This document shows positions 59,692-64,000 of a stretch of 64,000 nt of DNA, piece after piece. This stretch comes from Pseudomonas putida. GTDB lineage: Bacteria; Pseudomonadota; Gammaproteobacteria; Pseudomonadales; Pseudomonadaceae. The notes beneath the pieces were generated by a model. The model did no database searches. It was not told where the DNA came from and was given only the letters and a program-made list of their open reading frames with translations. The stretch spans positions 62,001 through 126,000 of the forward strand of contig NZ_BSKJ01000013.1 in assembly GCF_030159595.1 (NCBI RefSeq). Reading direction: 5' to 3'. Made by a program: the position numbers and the translations under genes. The stretch's first letter is position 1, and every line of letters starts with the position of its first letter.

Positions 59692-60618
59692 TTGCAAGAG
59701 ATCAACCCTACAGAGGTTCGGTTCATCAAGCTCGGTGAGGGCGGTGAGTGGGAGGCTTCTTGCATCGCGGAAGGAGTCATCAGGCTTGGGTATCACAGCC
59801 CGCATCACCAGGATTCACTGGATGGTAACTGGTATGCGGTCAGGCAGTTTTGGTTGAAAGCTCGAGGGGGTAAGGAAGGCCCAACGACAAGCTCAGTGAA
59901 TCAGATCCGTGCTTTTTACGAGCTTGATGATAGCTGCCTGTGGATCACCTTTTACAAAAAACGGCTCTACTGGTGCTTCGCTGAAACGAAAGTCATTGAG
60001 ATATCTGACCAGAGCCGTATTCGTGAAGTGATTGGGCAGTGGTCCTCGTGTGACATTTACGGCAAGCCCCTGCGAGTTGAGAATATTGATGGCCGAGTCA
60101 CAAAGGTGCAGGGCTTCCGTGGAACTATCTGCACGGTCGATATGCAAGATTACCTAATCAAAAAAATCAACGGCCACACGATTGATGAGGTTCAGACTGC
60201 CAAGGACTCCTTGCAGCGGCTCAGGGATGAGGTCGAAGAGTTGATCAAAGGATTGTGGTGGCACGATTTCGAGCTGTTGATTGACCTGATTTTTTCCAAA
60301 TCCGGATGGCAGCGTTTTTCTGTGCTTGGCAAGACGGAGAAAGACATTGACCTTGACGTGTATTCCCCCGCCACCCAAAAGCGGGCGTTCGTGCAGATAA
60401 AGTCCTCCACGTCAAAATCCGATTTTGAGCTTTATCTAAAATCATACGATGAATATGAGCAGTTCGATGAGATGTATTTTGTCTATCACACATGCAGAGA
60501 AGATTTGCCCTCGGTCCTTGATGAGCGAAAAGATATTCACTTATGGGATTTGAGCCGAGTTGCTTGTCTTGTCGTAAATTCTGGCCTGGTGGAGTGGTTG
60601 ATTAACAAGCGTTCGTGA
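59692..60618 (+). CDS. PD-(D/E)XK nuclease-like protein, TTG start
   Basis: This 308-residue protein has an N-terminal domain of unknown type ('LGYHSPHHQDSLDGNWYAVR', ~1-130) and a C-terminal Mrr-like nuclease fold: 'WWHDFELLIDLIFSKSGWQR', then 'EKDIDLDVYSPATQKRAFVQ' and 'IKSS', i.e. D ... Q-I-K. The start is TTG at 59692 with AAGGAAG upstream. The Mrr-like domain suggests cleavage of foreign or modified DNA. It follows the two-TM gene by 240 bases on the same strand. Confidence 0.75.
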   Translation: MQEINPTEVRFIKLGEGGEWEASCIAEGVIRLGYHSPHHQDSLDGNWYAVRQFWLKARGGKEGPTTSSVNQIRAFYELDDSCLWITFYKKRLYWCFAETKVIEISDQSRIREVIGQWSSCDIYGKPLRVENIDGRVTKVQGFRGTICTVDMQDYLIKKINGHTIDEVQTAKDSLQRLRDEVEELIKGLWWHDFELLIDLIFSKSGWQRFSVLGKTEKDIDLDVYSPATQKRAFVQIKSSTSKSDFELYLKSYDEYEQFDEMYFVYHTCREDLPSVLDERKDIHLWDLSRVACLVVNSGLVEWLINKRS

Positions 60619-60810
60619 GTGATCGAATTTTGAGGCGCTCTGTGTTGAGTGTTACGGCAGAAAGTTCAGGGCGATACTTCTATTCAATACGGGCGCTTTG
60701 CAATAAAAAGTTGGGGTGCAATAGCCTTAATTTGCCAATACGGCACCACGCAGGATATGGTTCGCTTTGTATTATTCTATATTTTTGATCTTATTTAGGG
60801 GTGGCGGATT

Positions 60811-61245
60811 GTGTCTGAGCAGATTGAAGCAATTTTGAGTAAAGCATTTGGCATTCCAATGGTCCAGTTTACACATGGAGTGGTGAACAATGATCTTCTG
60901 GAGTATTTTTGCTTTAGATGGATTAGCTGGGCGCGTGAGTGTGCAGGTCCGAAATATTATGAACATGTCAAAAGTGAGTCTGCAGGCTATTCCGACGAGT
61001 TTGTAGCTCATAAGCTAAGCTTGTGTCCAGACCTCAAAGCCTTAGATGATGCGACTATGAGTGTAAATCTTATGGTCTCCGGTTATGGGGACGATAAGAG
61101 GGAGATTATGATCGGTAACGTTTTCTATGTTGCACATAGACAACTAATGATTCGTGATTTTGGGGCTTTATTTGAATCCTTTGACTCTGAGTGTTATGGA
61201 ATTACTCGTGAGGCTGAAGAGTTTCAAACAGAGCAAGAAAACTGA
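60811..61245 (+). CDS. Hypothetical protein (144 residues)
   Basis: This protein starts with GTG after AGGGGTGG and contains 'EYFCFRWISWARECAGPKYY' and 'IMIGNVFYVAHRQLMIRDFG'. It is A+T rich like other accessory genes. No family is recognised. It may belong with the two preceding defence-like genes, but there is no direct evidence. Confidence 0.5.
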   Translation: MSEQIEAILSKAFGIPMVQFTHGVVNNDLLEYFCFRWISWARECAGPKYYEHVKSESAGYSDEFVAHKLSLCPDLKALDDATMSVNLMVSGYGDDKREIMIGNVFYVAHRQLMIRDFGALFESFDSECYGITREAEEFQTEQEN

Positions 61246-61289
61246 GTTTCTCCAACGCTCAATCCGCCATCTGGCGGGTTCAAGGTTCG

Positions 61290-61597
61290 TCAGCTGGGAT
61301 ATTCTTCTAGAGATTTATCTGTAAGTGCTAAGAGTTGATTGACCTCTGATCGTCTAGTAGCAGATGAGCTCTGCTTTGTCGATGGAGTGCTTACAATCAA
61401 TGCGGACTCAAGCAACAAACACAGGGACTCAAGCTCATGGGGTGTCCCATCATCAGGACCGCTGAAGGTGACTTGGGCTGCATCAGCATCGCTTGTTGCG
61501 AAATGGCGAGCGCGCAGACGGCATGTTCCGCGGCTTGGATGATGGTGTCTTCGAGGGAGTGGAGGATGTGGGGTGGATCGGGGACCATTTTCAACAT
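61290..61597 (-). pseudogene. Small protein gene with one frameshift
   Basis: The start 'MLKMVPDPPHILHSLEDTII' and 'EHAVCALAISQQAMLMQPKS' runs in one frame; the C-terminal 'HELESLCLLLESALIVSTPS' is in another. One extra base in the GGG run of the coding strand near 61446 joins them into a ~100-residue protein of a small Pseudomonas family that begins M-x-K-x-x-P-D-P-P. Function unknown. See the homopolymer finding. Confidence 0.65.
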
Positions 61598-61604
61598 TGT
61601 TCAA

Positions 61605-62088
61605 TTCCCTGTTGGCGCTGCCACCTGTCAGCCGTCAAGCAGAAGGGTGGCAGCTGTACATAGGTTGACGGACCGGCGGAATTGAGAAGCTCCGGCGCAC
61701 GCAAGCGTGCCTGTATGTACAGCCGCCATAACGAGGTGCCACAACTCAAACCATCACGGCCCGTCAAAGCCGTGTCGCTGATGAGCAGCGACAGGCTCAG
61801 ACTAGAGGCCCAAGCAGGGCACCCTCAACGGAAAATAGGCGGCAACAGTATCTTTGGGAAATGCCCTACAAGATAGCGAACGATTCTGATTTTTCGACGC
61901 AAATCGACATCATTTGGGATGGGGTAGCCTGCTGTGGTCGCGGGCTGAAATGATGGGGGCTTGAGATTGTGGTTGCTGGTTGGGGCCATGGGGGCTGCTG
62001 CGCAGCCCATCGCAGGCAAGCCAGCTCCCTCAGGTATTGCACCGCTTTCAAGGCTGGTGCATCACCTGTAGGGGCGATGGGCAAAATA
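61605..62088. other. Intergenic region downstream of pcaJ
   Basis: No gene is supported in these ~480 bases apart from a REP-type repeat at its right end. Confidence 0.45.
61985..62045 (+). repeat. REP-type element
   Basis: GGGCTGCTGCGCAGCCC (a hairpin) followed by GCAGGCAAGCCAGCTCCC is close to the frequent P. putida repetitive extragenic palindromes. It lies 40 bases after the pcaJ stop, a usual REP position. Confidence 0.65.
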
Positions 62089-62730
62089 TCACTTGATCAG
62101 CGGCACACCACTCAGCTTCTGCAGCTCGTCAAAGTCGATATCCGCACAGATCTCGACCACTTTCAGCCCTTCAGGCGTCACTTCCAGCACGGCCAGGTCG
62201 GTGTAGATACGGCTCACGCAACCAATACCGGTCAGCGGATAGGTGCACTCAGGCACCAGCTTGCTTTCGCCGCTCTTGGTCAGGTGGTCCATCATCACGA
62301 ACACTTGGCGGGCGCCGGTGGCCAGGTCCATTGCGCCGCCTACGGCCGGGATCGAGCCTTCGGCGCCTGTGTGCCAGTTGGCCAGATCGCCCTTCACCGA
62401 CACCTGGAAGGCGCCGAGTACAGCGATGTCCAGGTGGCCGCCGCGCATCATCGAGAACGAGTCGGCATGGTGGAAGAACGCACCACCCGTCAGCAGGGTC
62501 ACATGCTGCTTGCCGGCGTTGATCAGGTCATCGTCTTCTTCGCCCGGCGCAGGGCTTGGGCCCATGCCCAGCAGGCCGTTTTCGCTGTGCAGGAACACTT
62601 CCTTGTCGCCCAGGTAGTTGGCCACCAGGGTGGGTGCGCCAATGCCCAGGTTTACATAGGCACCTTCCTGGATGTCTGCGGCCACGCGTTGGGCCATCTC
62701 GGTGCGGGAGAGCTTTTTGGTGATGGTCAT
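62089..62730 (-). CDS. pcaJ: 3-oxoadipate CoA-transferase subunit B
   Basis: This is the catalytic subunit (213 residues, as in P. putida PcaJ) that moves CoA from succinyl-CoA to 3-oxoadipate in the beta-ketoadipate pathway. The active-site glutamate is E50 in 'FLHSENGLLGMGP', the S-E-N-G motif of family I CoA transferases. It lies eight bases after pcaI, so the two form an operon. The match to the known protein is nearly complete from memory. Confidence 0.96.
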   Translation of the reverse strand: MTITKKLSRTEMAQRVAADIQEGAYVNLGIGAPTLVANYLGDKEVFLHSENGLLGMGPSPAPGEEDDDLINAGKQHVTLLTGGAFFHHADSFSMMRGGHLDIAVLGAFQVSVKGDLANWHTGAEGSIPAVGGAMDLATGARQVFVMMDHLTKSGESKLVPECTYPLTGIGCVSRIYTDLAVLEVTPEGLKVVEICADIDFDELQKLSGVPLIK

Positions 62731-62738
62731 GGCAGGCC

Positions 62739-63434
62739 TCAGACAGCGTTGGCGATCGAAGAAGCGGCAGCACCGGTAACGGCGACCACGCGCTGGACGA
62801 AGATACCCGGGGTGATGATGTGTTCCGGGTCCAGTTCACCAAGTTCGACAACCTGGTCGACCTGGGCGATGGCGGTCTTGGCGGCCATGGCCATGATCGG
62901 GCCGAAGTTGCGGGCGGCCTTGCGGTAGGTCAGGTTGCCCCAACGGTCACCCTTGTGCGCCTTGATCAGTGCGAAGTCGGCGTGCAGCGGCATTTCCAGA
63001 ACGTACATGCGGCCGTCGATCTCGCGGGTTTCCTTGCCTTCAGCCAGCAGGGTGCCATAACCGGTAGGCGAGAAGAACGCACCGATGCCCGAACCCGCTG
63101 CGCGGATGCGCTCGGCCAGGTTGCCTTGTGGTACCACTTCCAGCTCGATCTTGCCGGCGCGGTACAGTTCGTCGAACACGTAAGAGTCGGACTGGCGCGG
63201 GAACGAGCAGACCACCTTGCGCACGCTGCCTGCCATGAGCAGGGCGGCCAGGCCGATCTCGCCGTTGCCGGCGTTGTTGCTGATGATGGTCAGGTCGCGG
63301 GCACCGGTGGCGATCAGGCCATCGATCAGCTCGGACGGCATGCCGGCCGTGCCAAAGCCACCGACCATGATGGTCGAACCGTCGGTGATCCCTTCCACCG
63401 CGCTGGCGATGGACTCGTACGTTTTATTGATCAA
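62739..63434 (-). CDS. pcaI: 3-oxoadipate CoA-transferase subunit A
   Basis: This 231-residue subunit pairs with PcaJ. The glycine-rich 'TIMVGGFGTAGMPSELIDGL' near residue 20 and 'DLTIISNNAGNGEIGLAALL' are the CoA-transferase alpha signatures. The length equals P. putida PcaI. It is the first gene of pcaIJ, with a PcaR operator 150 bases upstream. It links the mandelate/benzoate route of this window to the TCA cycle. Confidence 0.96.
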   Translation of the reverse strand: MINKTYESIASAVEGITDGSTIMVGGFGTAGMPSELIDGLIATGARDLTIISNNAGNGEIGLAALLMAGSVRKVVCSFPRQSDSYVFDELYRAGKIELEVVPQGNLAERIRAAGSGIGAFFSPTGYGTLLAEGKETREIDGRMYVLEMPLHADFALIKAHKGDRWGNLTYRKAARNFGPIMAMAAKTAIAQVDQVVELGELDPEHIITPGIFVQRVVAVTGAAASSIANAV

Positions 63435-63584
63435 GGCGAGCTCCTGGTTGTTCCTGGAGTTGTGGTTGTCGGGTTGGCCGGAGCGCGTGAAGCGATGGGC
63501 CTGTCAGCGCTTGAAAATGTTTGCTGACTTTCGCTATAGCGTGCCGCAAGATAGGGCAACAGTAGAGAGGGTTTGGCTGAATTC

Positions 63585-63599
63585 GTGCGATTATCGAAC
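63585..63599 (-). promoter_or_regulatory. PcaR operator of pcaIJ
   Basis: On the minus strand the 15-bp site reads GTTCGATAATCGCAC, the PcaR-binding sequence I recall from P. putida pcaI, overlapping the -10 region. PcaR with 3-oxoadipate activates the operon. The site is partly symmetric. Confidence 0.8.
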
Positions 63600-63822
63600 T
63601 GTTGTGCGATCTGCGAGCAGTTCCGCAGTCTATTTGCCACCTTCCTGTTGAACGCGTGATCCCTTCATTGTTGCCCCTCGCTGGTGCGCCCTGCGCTTCC
63701 TTCTCTCGCTCCTGCACTGATCGAGTGCATAAAACTCGCGAAATCGCCGATTAATCACCCTTGCCGCGTTGGCGTGCGACTTGCTATCAGATTGCCATCC
63801 GATGTCGCGTATGGTGAAGATA

Positions 63823-64000
63823 ATGTCGCTTTCCAGTGGTTCCATGCAGTTGTCATCGCGCGAGAAGGGCTGGCTGCCCTGGTTCGGCAAAACCGGCAAG
63901 TTCAGCATGGGCTGGGCGTGCCGCCTGAACCGGGCGAGCTATCCGCAGATTGAAAAAACCTTCGAAGCCATCGCCCAGACCCGCGTGCAGTTGCTGCATG
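63823..64000 (+). CDS. N-terminus of an unidentified gene cut by the window
   Basis: The frame is open to the window end. From the ATG at 63823 it reads 'MSLSSGSMQLSSREKGWLPW' and continues 'FEAIAQTRVQLL'; ATGs at 63802, 63811 and 63844 are also in frame, and none has a strong ribosome site. It is divergent from pcaI. A chemotaxis transducer is often found in this place in P. putida, as far as I recall, but the visible residues do not prove it. Confidence 0.45.
   Translation, partial: MSLSSGSMQLSSREKGWLPWFGKTGKFSMGWACRLNRASYPQIEKTFEAIAQTRVQLLH

Noticed and set aside
61682..61876. Plus-strand 64-codon frame with CTGTATGTACAG nearby
   Set aside because: The palindrome has only four bases between CTGT and ACAG, so it is not a LexA box, and the frame has no protein-like character.
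61969..63527. Long plus-strand frames opposite pcaI and pcaJ
   Set aside because: They are rich in H, Q, A and R, typical of antisense frames of high-GC genes, and cover well-identified genes.
1..64000. CRISPR array
   Set aside because: I saw no series of equal-length direct repeats with regular spacers and no cas gene.

Overview
The window looks like a chromosome segment of the Pseudomonas putida group. The mandelate genes and the pcaIJ pair match, from memory, the P. putida proteins almost residue for residue, and catalytic residues fall at the published numbers. Other Pseudomonas signs are an MvaT/Tur-type H-NS analogue, an OprD-family porin, a P. putida-style REP element and a PcaR operator. 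No database search was possible, so family names rest on motifs and recall.

Region 1 (1-12.9 kb) is a mandelamide/mandelate module: MFS transporter (cut by the window edge), porin, XylS/BenR-like regulator, mdlABC on the minus strand, then on the plus strand a LuxR-type regulator, mandelamide hydrolase mdlY, benzaldehyde dehydrogenase mdlD, a HEPN-like protein and a short chemoreceptor. Region 2 (13.1-20.7 kb) is a LysR-controlled operon with a complete Liv-type ABC importer followed by an ATC-hydrolase-family enzyme and an N-carbamoyl-amino-acid hydrolase. Region 3 (21.3-28.3 kb) has a four-gene minus-strand operon (ketimine-reductase-like, D-amino-acid dehydrogenase, permease, AraC) and a divergent LysR/nitrilase pair. 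Nitrilase, amidase, mdlABCD and pcaIJ together suggest a route from aromatic nitrile or amide to benzoate and on to the beta-ketoadipate pathway; the ben and cat genes are not in view.

Region 4 (28.4-56.3 kb) is an accessory region: gene fragments, an H-NS analogue, many small orphan genes, a GIY-YIG (T5orf172) protein close to an SOS box, a low-GC serine recombinase/ParB/ParB/HTH module, a dispersed family of 69-residue proteins with decaying copies, several nuclease-like proteins, and a pertussis-type ADP-ribosyltransferase-fold gene overlapping a pentapeptide-repeat gene. It ends at a serine-tRNA 3' fragment with its terminator, which looks like an old island attachment site.

Region 5 (56.4-64 kb) returns to housekeeping genes (methyltransferase, arfB), then an IS630 remnant, a small defence-like patch (two-TM protein, PD-(D/E)XK-like protein), and pcaIJ with its operator. 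Three genes (recombinase, DUF900-type hydrolase, small protein at 61.4 kb) are each repaired by adding one base at a short homopolymer, so base-calling error must be excluded before calling them dead.
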